64,000 bases of DNA, from positions 62,001 to 126,000 of the forward strand of contig JBCDFV010000005.1 of the NCBI GenBank assembly GCA_039177555.1. Reading direction: 5' to 3'. Below are positions 36,156 to 44,151 of this stretch, piece by piece. Under the pieces are notes generated by a model that was given only the letters and a program-made list of their open reading frames with translations, was not told the DNA's origin and searched no databases. The first letter of the stretch is position 1. The number at the start of each line of letters is the position of its first letter. This stretch comes from JANQGH01 sp039177555 (lineage in GTDB: Bacteria; Pseudomonadota; Alphaproteobacteria; DSM-16000; Inquilinaceae). The translations under genes were made by a program, and so were the position numbers.

Positions 36156-37747
36156 TGGGCGACCGCGTCTATCTGTTCGACACCACCTTGCGCGACGGCG
36201 CCCAGATGCAAGGCGTCGACTTCACCGTTGCGGACAAGATCGCCATCGCGCGCGAACTCGACCTGTTGGGCATCGACTATATCGAGGGCGGCTGGCCAGG
36301 CGCCAACCCGACGGACGACCGCTTCTTCGCCGACCCGCCGGAGTTGACGCACGCGACGTTGACCGCCTTCACCATGACCAGGCGGGCCGGACGCAGCGCC
36401 GCGAACGACCCCGGCCTGAACGCGCTCTACAATGTCAACGCGCCGGCGGTGTGCATCTTCGGCAAAAGCTCCGGCTTTCAGGTCGATGTCGCGCTGGAAA
36501 TCCCGCGCGAGGAAAATCTGGACATGATCCGCGACAGCGTTGCGGAAACAGTCAAGCGCGGTCGCGAGGCCCTGTTCGACTGCGAGCATTTCTTCGACGG
36601 CTACAAGTTCGACCCGGACTATGCGCTGGCTGCGGCCAAGACCGCGTACGAGGCCGGCGCCCGCTGGGTCGTTCTGTGTGACACCAATGGCGGCAGCCTG
36701 CCGCACGAGGTCGAGCGCATCGTCGGCGAGGTGACCAAGCACATCCCCGGCGACCGGCTGGGCATTCACACCCACAACGACACCGAACACGCAGTGGCCA
36801 ACAGCCTGTCGGCGGTGCGCGCCGGCGTGCGGCACGTGCAAGGCACGCTGAATGGGGTGGGAGAGCGCTGCGGCAACGCCAACATCATCTCCGTCATTCC
36901 CAGCCTGATGCTGAAGATGGGCTTTGAGACCGGGATCAGCGACGAAGGGCTGAAACGTCTGACCCATCTCAGTCGCTGGTTCGACGATCGATTGAACCGG
37001 GCCAGCGACAATGGTGCCCCTTATGTCGGCTATAGCGCGTTTACCCACAAGGGCGGCGCCCACGTCTCGGCGGTGCGCAAGGATCCCGCCACGTACGAGC
37101 ATATTGAGCCGGAGACCGTCGGCAACCAGCGTTTCGTCGTTGTCTCCGACCAGTCCGGCAAGTCGAACATCCTGTCGCGGTTCGCCGAGTTGAACATCGA
37201 TCTGGACCCGGGCGACGGCCGCGTGACCCGCCTCGTCGAAACCGTGAAGCAGCGGGAGTTCGACGGCTACGCCTATGACAGCGCCGCCGCCAGCTTCGAG
37301 ATGCTGGCGCGGCGCATGCTGGGCCAGGTGCCGAGCTATTTCCGGGTCGAACGCTTCACGGTGGTCGACGAGCGCCGTTTCAACGCGCGCGGCGAGGTGG
37401 TGCAGGAATCCGAGGCGACGGTCCTGTTGCAGATCGGCAACGAGACCTTGCACGAAGTCTCGTTCGGCAATGGACCGGTGAACGCGCTCGACAGCGCCTT
37501 GCGCAAGGCGCTGGAGCCGACCTATCCGGTCTTGAAAGAAATGCGCCTGGCCGATTACCGCGTGCGCATTCTGCGTGCCGGCGACGCCTCGGCCGCCATG
37601 CCGCGTGTGCTGATCGAGAGCGCCAATGGCCAGGGCGACACCTGGTCGACGGTCGGCGTGTCGACCAACGTGATCGACGCCTCGTTCGACGCCCTGCTCG
37701 ACAGCTTTACCTACAAGCTGTTCCGTAACGGCGTCACCGCCGGATAA
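36155..37747 (+). CDS. cimA: (R)-citramalate synthase
   Basis: 530 residues: HMGL-like barrel opening YLFDTTLRDGAQMQGVDFT, GIDYIEGGWPGANP, the metal histidines in GIHTHNDTEHAVANS, HKGGAHVSAV, and a C-terminal LeuA-type allosteric domain. CimA condenses pyruvate and acetyl-CoA to citramalate for threonine-independent isoleucine synthesis. The GGWPGANP segment separates it from isopropylmalate synthase. It is coupled to cysS by one base. Confidence 0.93.
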   Translation: MGDRVYLFDTTLRDGAQMQGVDFTVADKIAIARELDLLGIDYIEGGWPGANPTDDRFFADPPELTHATLTAFTMTRRAGRSAANDPGLNALYNVNAPAVCIFGKSSGFQVDVALEIPREENLDMIRDSVAETVKRGREALFDCEHFFDGYKFDPDYALAAAKTAYEAGARWVVLCDTNGGSLPHEVERIVGEVTKHIPGDRLGIHTHNDTEHAVANSLSAVRAGVRHVQGTLNGVGERCGNANIISVIPSLMLKMGFETGISDEGLKRLTHLSRWFDDRLNRASDNGAPYVGYSAFTHKGGAHVSAVRKDPATYEHIEPETVGNQRFVVVSDQSGKSNILSRFAELNIDLDPGDGRVTRLVETVKQREFDGYAYDSAAASFEMLARRMLGQVPSYFRVERFTVVDERRFNARGEVVQESEATVLLQIGNETLHEVSFGNGPVNALDSALRKALEPTYPVLKEMRLADYRVRILRAGDASAAMPRVLIESANGQGDTWSTVGVSTNVIDASFDALLDSFTYKLFRNGVTAG

Positions 37748-37752
37748 CCGCG

Positions 37753-38550
37753 ATGGCCGGTACGGACGGCACCAAGGGCGGGGCGGAAACTGGCGCACCC
37801 GGCCCCGCGATCATCCTGGTCGATCCCCAAATGGGCGAAAATATCGGCACCACGGCCCGCGCCATGCTGAACTTCGGCCTGACCGATCTGCGCCTGGTGC
37901 GTCCGCGCGACGGCTGGCCCAACCCGCGCGCCGTCTCCGCCGCTTCGGGCGCCGACATCGTGCTGGATCAGGTCCGCCTGTTCGACAGGACCGAGGACGC
38001 CGCCGCCGATTGCCGGCGCCTGTACGCCACCACCGCGCGACCGCGCGACATGGTCAAGCCCGTGATGACACCGCGCGGGGCCGCCGCCGAAATCCGCGCG
38101 ACCGAGGCTGCCGGCGCGCCGGTCGGTATTCTGTTCGGGGCGGAGCGCACGGGCCTGAACAATGACGATGTCGCCCTGGCCGACACGGTCATCACCGCCC
38201 CGCTGAACCCGTCCTTCTCGTCCCTCAATCTGGCCCAAGCCGTCTTGCTGATCGCAGCCGAATACCGCCAGGCGATCGACGAAACGCCTCCAAGGCAACT
38301 TCAGACCGGCGACAGTCCGTTGGCCGACACCAAAGCCTTGGTCAACCTGTTCGAACACCTCGAAGGCACCCTCGACAGGGCCGATTTCTTCCGCGTCGCC
38401 GAGAAGCGCCCGTCCATGGTCCGCGCACTGCGCAACATGCTCCACCGCGCCGACCTGACCGAGCAAGAGGTCCGCACCTGGCACGGCATCATCACGGCGC
38501 TGTCGGGGCTGCGCAAGGACGGTTCAGCGCGGTTTGAGCGGCGGGATTAG
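37753..38550 (+). CDS. trmJ: SPOUT RNA methyltransferase, TrmJ-like
   Basis: 265 residues of the SpoU/TrmH class: IILVDPQMGENIGTTARAMLNFGL at the start (the Asn/Arg motif 1), GILFGAERTGLNNDD (motif 2) and NPSFSSLNLAQAVLL (motif 3). TrmJ 2'-O-methylates position 32 of several tRNAs. It starts six bases after cimA and ends the plus-strand run. Specificity for tRNA rather than rRNA is by family only. Confidence 0.88.
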   Translation: MAGTDGTKGGAETGAPGPAIILVDPQMGENIGTTARAMLNFGLTDLRLVRPRDGWPNPRAVSAASGADIVLDQVRLFDRTEDAAADCRRLYATTARPRDMVKPVMTPRGAAAEIRATEAAGAPVGILFGAERTGLNNDDVALADTVITAPLNPSFSSLNLAQAVLLIAAEYRQAIDETPPRQLQTGDSPLADTKALVNLFEHLEGTLDRADFFRVAEKRPSMVRALRNMLHRADLTEQEVRTWHGIITALSGLRKDGSARFERRD

Positions 38551-38589
38551 CGACCGCCGCGACGGTCGGCGGGCCGTCGGCGAGATCGG

Positions 38590-39378
38590 TCAGATCAGCC
38601 CTGCAGCCCGTGCCGCCGAGATCTGACTGCGGCTGACCGGCATTTCGGTGCCGTCGTCGAGACTCACGAAGACCCGACCATTTCGGCGGTGGCTGCCGGT
38701 AACGGCCGAGCTTGCTACCCAGTGGGATCGGTGAATGCGCAGCCCTACGGTCGGTGCGGCCTCGGCAATCGCATCGGCCAGCCGCATCAAAACCAGTTCG
38801 CGTCCGGCCTCCGTCACGACCTCGGTGTAGTGATCCTGCGCGCTGAGGCGGATCAGTCGGCCACGCTTCGCCAGGGGGAGGCGGCCAAGCAGAGGCGGCG
38901 TCGCCGGATGGGACAGTGCCGCAGGCTTCGGGGTGCTTACCAGGATCGAGAGAAGCGCGACGCCTAGTGTGATGAAGGCGCAGTAGACATACAGCATTGC
39001 GAGGTCCAGTGCCCGCGGGTTGGCACCGGTGGTTTTGACGATCGTGACAACGATCATCGCCACCGGAATAGCCGCCAGCAATGCCGCAAGCACCAGCGTC
39101 AGGGGCCGTGAGGTGATCCGTTGTGAAAGCCACGCGTCGGCCAGCGTGATGGTAAAGGTCGCCGCGAAGAAGGTCGCCGCCACGTTGGCGGCCCAATAGG
39201 CCAGTCTTTGCGGCAAGGTGAACGCATCGAACGTTCCGAACGGACCGATCAGGCCGACAAGGGCCGCGATCACGGCAAGCCCGACCCAGGCGCGGGGCGC
39301 CCGTGCAATCCCGCGCGTTTCACGAAGCGCCAATGACATCGGGCTGTCAGTCGCGCAGTGCAGCGACGGCCCGCTCAT
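38590..39378 (-). CDS. membrane-anchored LytTR transcription regulator
   Basis: About 262 residues: four hydrophobic segments in the first 150 (WVGLAVIAALVGLIGPFG, AANVAATFFAATFTI, LVLAALLAAIPVAMIVV, LYVYCAFITLGVALLSIL), then a LytTR DNA-binding domain (RLSAQDHYTEVV, LMRLADAIAEA, RIHRSHWVA). No receiver or kinase domain is present, so it is a one-component membrane regulator. I use the ATG at 39378 because AAGG lies five bases upstream; starts at 39444 and 39339 lack this. It is divergent, with a 90-base gap, from an exported amidase gene it may control. Confidence 0.83.
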   Translation of the reverse strand: MSGPSLHCATDSPMSLALRETRGIARAPRAWVGLAVIAALVGLIGPFGTFDAFTLPQRLAYWAANVAATFFAATFTITLADAWLSQRITSRPLTLVLAALLAAIPVAMIVVTIVKTTGANPRALDLAMLYVYCAFITLGVALLSILVSTPKPAALSHPATPPLLGRLPLAKRGRLIRLSAQDHYTEVVTEAGRELVLMRLADAIAEAAPTVGLRIHRSHWVASSAVTGSHRRNGRVFVSLDDGTEMPVSRSQISAARAAGLI

Positions 39379-39467
39379 TTCGCCTTGCCTCTGCCCTGGG
39401 CCTGTTTCCAGATCGGCGTCACACGCTTGTCCATCTGCGATCATTGCACTCGCCCAAGGATACCGAA

Positions 39468-40577
39468 ATGCCGCCTCTCGGCCAATTCGCTTGCCGCATT
39501 GCCCGGTCTCTAACCCACGCCGTCGTCTGTCTGCTCGCCACCGCGGTAACCGCCCTGGCCTGCACCACCATGGCGTTGGGGCCTGCCAGTTACAGGCTTG
39601 TCGCCTACAGCTTCGACTTTGGCCCGACGGGTGTGGGCATGGTCGTCGTCAACCCGGTCGGCATTGTGCGGACCTCGCTTTATGATCCGCCGCGCGCAAG
39701 CTGGCAGGCGCGCTATGGCAGCGTGACGGTCAATCAGGCGGGGCTTGGCATGCCCACGGCGGGGCTGAACACGGCCGGCCTCGTCGTCACCCTGATGTGG
39801 AACGACGACGTGGCCTACGAGGCCGCAGATGGTCGTCCTCGGCTGAATGAGTTGGAGTTCATCCAGTACCTGCTCGACCGGGCCGGCAGCGTGGACGAAG
39901 CGCTGGCCATCGCTGCCGAGGCCCAGGTCGCCGGCATGGTTCCGATCCACTACTTCCTGGCCGACGCCGGCGGGGATGCCGCGACGCTGGCCTTTCTCGA
40001 CGGTTCGCCCGTGGTTCGGCGCGGGGAAACCCTGCCAATGCCGGCGCTGACAAATCTGTCTTATGACGTTCTGGTGGACCAGGTTGATCTGTTCTCACCC
40101 TTCGGCGGCGACACCGCATTGCCGGCCGTGCGTGATCTGCCCGGTTCCGGGCTCGACGACAGTGTCGTCCGTTTCGCGCATGCCGTGCTGGCGGGCCGAG
40201 AGACGCAGGCGGCGGCATCGCCGGAAGCCGCGTTCGAAGCGCTTTCGGCCGTGCGGTCGCCGTCGACCCGCTGGCAAGTCGTCTTTGATCCGGTCGGGCA
40301 AGAGGTCCGCTACCAGACCGTTGAGGCGCCTGACCGCCGCGCCGTACGGCTGGGCGATCTGCCCTTCGACTGCCGAACGGATGCACTGTCGATCGATATC
40401 GATGATAGGGAGTCCTGGTCGGTGGCCGATAGTCTGACGCCGCTCACCGGGGTGGAGAATCTGGCGATCGTGACGGAGGCATTCGGTTCCTTCCCGCATT
40501 TCCGGCAGTTCGGGCCGGACTTCCCCGCAATGCTGTCGGCCGGCCAGATGCAGTCGGTCGCCTGCCCGCCTTCCTGA
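39468..40577 (+). CDS. exported choloylglycine hydrolase-like Ntn amidase
   Basis: 369 residues. A hydrophobic signal segment ends ALA before Cys32, and Cys32 starts CTTMALGP, the nucleophile motif of linear-amide C-N hydrolases (penicillin V acylase, bile-salt hydrolase). SFDFGPTGVG and GLNTAGLVVTLMWND fit the same fold. Cleavage after ALA would expose the Cys as the N-terminal nucleophile, so it should act in the periplasm. AAGGA before the ATG at 39468 supports this start. The substrate is unknown; acyl-homoserine lactones, penicillins and bile salts are all known for relatives. Confidence 0.84.
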   Translation: MPPLGQFACRIARSLTHAVVCLLATAVTALACTTMALGPASYRLVAYSFDFGPTGVGMVVVNPVGIVRTSLYDPPRASWQARYGSVTVNQAGLGMPTAGLNTAGLVVTLMWNDDVAYEAADGRPRLNELEFIQYLLDRAGSVDEALAIAAEAQVAGMVPIHYFLADAGGDAATLAFLDGSPVVRRGETLPMPALTNLSYDVLVDQVDLFSPFGGDTALPAVRDLPGSGLDDSVVRFAHAVLAGRETQAAASPEAAFEALSAVRSPSTRWQVVFDPVGQEVRYQTVEAPDRRAVRLGDLPFDCRTDALSIDIDDRESWSVADSLTPLTGVENLAIVTEAFGSFPHFRQFGPDFPAMLSAGQMQSVACPPS

Positions 40578-40670
40578 TGGCGGCGTTCCGCACGATCCTG
40601 AGCGACACAGCCACAGTCTTTCGTCCGCCGCCCCGTGCGATTGCGGCCCTGTAGCCGGCGCCAGAGGAGG

Positions 40671-41420
40671 TCAGTTCAAACGGCCGATCGGAATGATCTC
40701 AGGCGATATCGGTTGGAACGGGGCGCCGGTCCAGTCGCCCAGCCAGTCTTCAACGAACAGGCCCGCGTCACCGATCATGACGGCCAGGTCTGGCTGGGGC
40801 GTATAGCGGATCTGCGCGATCGCGGAGAAAACGTCACCGGTCTGCGAAACGCGATAGGCGTTCTCATAGGTCAGGACTCCGGCCTGATCGTCGTAAGTGG
40901 ACTCGTTCCAGGCCCCGATTTTGCCCAGACGGCCGTGATGAAAGTGTCGCCGTGTCTCGTCGGCCGAACGGGTCTTGCGGGCCGGGCAGGCCGGGTTCCG
41001 CGTATCGAAGATGAAACGTCCGCCTGGCGCCAGATGGGCCGCGATCGTCGCCAGCACCGCCGCCTGGTCATCGGCCGTGATAAACACCTGAAAGCTGTGC
41101 CCTGTCAGGACGACCAGCTCGAAACGTCTGTCGAGCCGGACTTTCCGTGCATCTGCCTCAACCCACATCACCTTGTCGCCGCCCGTTCGTTCGCGCGCGA
41201 TGTCGAGCATGGCGCCCGCCGGATCGATGCCCGCAACCGCGCGACCTGCCGCCAGGCTCGCGGCCAGCTCACCGGTTCCACAGCCGAGATCGAGGACCGA
41301 AGCGACATCTCCGGCCAGTGCGCGGCAATAATCGAAATCCGGCCTTGCTGCGCCGCGCGCATCATAGAACCGCGCGAGTTCGGGATCGTCGTAAAGCGCG
41401 TTGGGCGATGGCCTTGGCAT
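40671..41420 (-). CDS. class I SAM-dependent methyltransferase
   Basis: 249 residues with SAM motif I VLDLGCGTGELAASLAAG, AVAGIDPAGAMLDIAR and the motif FELVVLTGHSFQVF, then a FDTRNP segment typical of small-molecule methyltransferases that act on free substrates. I start at the ATG at 41420 (MPRPSPNALYDD), which gives the usual N-terminal ALYDDPELARFYD. A longer frame would overlap the symporter gene by about 80 bases. Substrate unknown. Confidence 0.85.
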   Translation of the reverse strand: MPRPSPNALYDDPELARFYDARGAARPDFDYCRALAGDVASVLDLGCGTGELAASLAAGRAVAGIDPAGAMLDIARERTGGDKVMWVEADARKVRLDRRFELVVLTGHSFQVFITADDQAAVLATIAAHLAPGGRFIFDTRNPACPARKTRSADETRRHFHHGRLGKIGAWNESTYDDQAGVLTYENAYRVSQTGDVFSAIAQIRYTPQPDLAVMIGDAGLFVEDWLGDWTGAPFQPISPEIIPIGRLN

Positions 41421-41443
41421 CAGGAGAGCAGTCTCAGCGTCCG

Positions 41444-43756
41444 CTAGTCGATCCAGCCGAGCACGTTGTGCAGCACGCTCCAGCGCGGCGACGTGTCGGG
41501 GCGTGGACGGCCTTCCAGCCAATAGCTTCGAAGCTGTTCTCGATAGCCTTCCGATTCCCGCAGGCTCAGCCAGTAATTCACGAAGTTGAGCAGCTCGGGC
41601 GAGTTGGGCGGCATCAGGTAGGCGATGGGCAGTGGCGTGCCGATGTTGTCCGGCACGACGGCGGAATAGCCTTCATGGATCTCCGCCCAGGCGCGGGCCT
41701 GGGGCAGGGTCCACAGGGCCCCGCTGACCTGCTGGTTGCCGAGGATGTCGGCGTAGGTCTCGACGACCAGGATGTCGGCGTTTGGAAACAGGTCATGGGC
41801 CAGAGGCACGATCACCGGGTCGCTGAAGGCCGCGATGGTCATACCGGCACCGCCGGCGATGGCCTCGCGGTTTGAGAAATCGAGCGTGCGATCTGCCGGC
41901 GTGATAACCGTGATGGGGGCGACAAGCTGCGCATTGGAGATCGTCACCTGCTGCAGACGTTCGTTTGTCACGTAGATCCCACCGATGGCAAAGTCGAATT
42001 CACCGGCAACCAGATCATCGCTGAGCGAGTTCCATTCGAATGGTATGAACTCGAGCCGGACGTTCAGGTCGCGCGCCAGCGAATAGACCAGTTCCACATC
42101 GTAGCCGACCACATTGCCGTCGTCGTTCAGGTAGGCGAACGGGATAATGCTGGTGTTGTAGCCAACCCGCATGGTGCCAGATGACCGGATGCGGTTCATT
42201 GTCGTGTCTGCGCTCGAGGCGGCGTCGCCTTGGGTCGCCTGCGCGCCATCGGCCTGGTCGCTGGCCGCCGCGGCGGCACCGGCGCCTCCGGCTTGCGCCG
42301 TGGCGGATGGTGGGCGCTGGACAAAGCTGACGTCCACGTCGGTGATCAAATCCTGGGGCAGTTCGAAGGCGAGATACGGGTTGGGCTGGCTTGGCACGAG
42401 GATTGGCCTGGCCGCAATACCGGCGGCCGCCAAACAGCCGACGAACACCACACTCAAAAGCGACACGGGAACCCAGCGCCGATGCCGGATCTGCAGCTTG
42501 CCAAAATAGGCCATCACGACGGCCATCGTGACGATCGCCAGGCCCATCGCAGACAGCAGGATCTGCGGGTATCGGGTCACGGCCGAGGTTTCGACATAAA
42601 GGAACGTGGTGTCCGACGGCAGACCGATCCAGTCGGCCAGGAAGCCCACCGCGTTCACGGTCGAGGTCGGCGAGCCGACGGTCGACAGAATGGTCATGAA
42701 TGGCAGCAGCAGATACTGGGTGAAGGTCAGCGCGTGATCATAGAAGTCAGCCGCGAACAACACGAACAGGCCGATCAGCCAGTTGCCCATCTCGGCGATG
42801 GCGTAGGCAACGGCAACGGTCGTGGCGACGATATCGTCGCGGTCCTTGTCTTCGATACCCAGCTTGGCCGCCAGTTTCTGCCCGAACTGCACGACATAGG
42901 GAACGCAGGTGACCAGCAGCGAGGTGCTGACCGAAATGATCAAGGCCGCCTTCAAGCTGCCCAGCATCTCGCGATAGCTGATCGGCACCAGGGACGTCGC
43001 CAGAAAGGGGATAACGCCGAAGGCCAACAGGATGGCGCCGAGCGTGAACAGGACGAGGTAGAGCACAATGTTGCCCAGCTCGTCGATCTGGATCGATCCG
43101 GACAAGTCGGCGAACAGGGCCAATACGCCGATGGGGGCGACGTAGGTGACCCAACTCCAGATCTTGGCACTGGCCCGGCGCACCAAATCCACGCCGTTCA
43201 AAAAGCCCTCGCGGTTATCGAAGCGCTGAATGGCGACGCCATAGATAACCGCCAGCAAAACGATCGCCGGCACGTAATTGTCCACCAGCGCCGACACCGG
43301 GTTCGACGGGATCAGCAGGGAGATCAGCTCCGCGCCGGCCGACTCCCCGCCCGGTTGGACGACCACCGGTGGCCGCGGTTCCGGGATGGCAAGACCCAGG
43401 ATGAAAACGGTGGCGAAGATGCCGACCGCTGCAAGCGCGAAAACGTAGATCCCGGCCTTCAGCAGGCGCAGCGCCGTGTTCGGCGTGAGCCTGCCGAGCC
43501 CGTGCAGCAGCGAGCAGATGATGTACGGATAGACCACCATCTGTAGGAGACCGACATAGGCCTCGCCAAAGGGCGAAAGAACGCTGGCGTAGTCGCCGAA
43601 CAGAACGCCGATCAGGCAACCAACGAAGGCGCCCATAACGATCCAGTAAGGCAGTCCGATCGATGTCAGCTTGCGAATGATGGACACGCTCTGTCGCCTT
43701 GGGCTCAAATCCCGCCAAGTTTGGATGAGAGGTTGATCGCCGCCCAAATCGTACAT
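41444..43756 (-). CDS. DAACS dicarboxylate/amino-acid symporter fused to a periplasmic binding protein
   Basis: 770 residues in two parts. Residues 30-420 are a DAACS/SLC1-type symporter (LLQMVVYPYIICSLLHGL, ISVSTSLLVTCVPYVVQ, LPFMTILSTVGSPTSTVNAV). A further helix near 428-448 and an Ala/Gln/Asp-rich linker lead to a family 3 solute-binding domain from about 520 (GTMRVGYNTSIIPFAYLND, FEWNSLSDDLVAGEFDFAIGGIYVT). The extra helix should place the binding domain in the periplasm, tethered to its carrier. A GTG at 43687 (VSIIRKLTSIG) with AAGG upstream is an alternative start. Downstream of RidA and the NCS1 gene. Substrate unknown: an acidic amino acid or dicarboxylate is likely. Confidence 0.88.
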   Translation of the reverse strand: MYDLGGDQPLIQTWRDLSPRRQSVSIIRKLTSIGLPYWIVMGAFVGCLIGVLFGDYASVLSPFGEAYVGLLQMVVYPYIICSLLHGLGRLTPNTALRLLKAGIYVFALAAVGIFATVFILGLAIPEPRPPVVVQPGGESAGAELISLLIPSNPVSALVDNYVPAIVLLAVIYGVAIQRFDNREGFLNGVDLVRRASAKIWSWVTYVAPIGVLALFADLSGSIQIDELGNIVLYLVLFTLGAILLAFGVIPFLATSLVPISYREMLGSLKAALIISVSTSLLVTCVPYVVQFGQKLAAKLGIEDKDRDDIVATTVAVAYAIAEMGNWLIGLFVLFAADFYDHALTFTQYLLLPFMTILSTVGSPTSTVNAVGFLADWIGLPSDTTFLYVETSAVTRYPQILLSAMGLAIVTMAVVMAYFGKLQIRHRRWVPVSLLSVVFVGCLAAAGIAARPILVPSQPNPYLAFELPQDLITDVDVSFVQRPPSATAQAGGAGAAAAASDQADGAQATQGDAASSADTTMNRIRSSGTMRVGYNTSIIPFAYLNDDGNVVGYDVELVYSLARDLNVRLEFIPFEWNSLSDDLVAGEFDFAIGGIYVTNERLQQVTISNAQLVAPITVITPADRTLDFSNREAIAGGAGMTIAAFSDPVIVPLAHDLFPNADILVVETYADILGNQQVSGALWTLPQARAWAEIHEGYSAVVPDNIGTPLPIAYLMPPNSPELLNFVNYWLSLRESEGYREQLRSYWLEGRPRPDTSPRWSVLHNVLGWID

Positions 43757-43786
43757 GACGTTTGGGAGATGACAAACGCCCTACGC

Positions 43787-44134
43787 TCAGGCTGCGGCCG
43801 TCACCACGATCTCCACCAAGTCGTTACCGGCCAGGTCGGTGCCGACGCAGGCGCGCTGAGGCCAGTTGTCCTTGTCCCCGATCCAATCGCACCAGACGGC
43901 ATCCATTTCCGCCTTGGTCGACATGTCGCGCAGATAGACGGTCGCCTGCAGCAGGCGATCCTTGCCGCTGCCGGCCTCGACCAGGATCTGTTCCAGGATC
44001 GCCAGAGTTGATCTGGTCTGTTCGGCAACCGTCGGTGCTGAGCCGGTATCGGTCGCGACGGCATAGACAAGGCCGCCATGGGCGACCGCGCGACAGCGGC
44101 CGCGACTGGCACCGTGAAACCGTTTGATCGTCAT
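43787..44134 (-). CDS. RidA/YjgF-family deaminase
   Basis: 115 residues: VAHGGLVYAVATDTG, EQTRSTLAILEQILVEAGSGKDRLLQATVYLRDM and a C-terminal RACVGTDLAGNDLVEIVVTA. These fit the RidA fold, which hydrolyses reactive enamines and imines, and the conserved Arg is in QRACV. The ATG at 44134 has GGAGGAAG upstream. It lies between the symporter fusion and the NCS1 gene, 17 bases from the latter, so it is probably part of one uptake/catabolism operon for a nitrogenous compound; that is inference. Confidence 0.88.
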   Translation of the reverse strand: MTIKRFHGASRGRCRAVAHGGLVYAVATDTGSAPTVAEQTRSTLAILEQILVEAGSGKDRLLQATVYLRDMSTKAEMDAVWCDWIGDKDNWPQRACVGTDLAGNDLVEIVVTAAA

Positions 44135-44151
44135 GGAAGTGTCTTCCTCCG

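Noticed and set aside
35681..37798. 705-codon minus-strand open frame
   Set aside because: Antisense to cysS and cimA, both with full motifs; the reading is repetitive in Arg, His and Val and has no fold.
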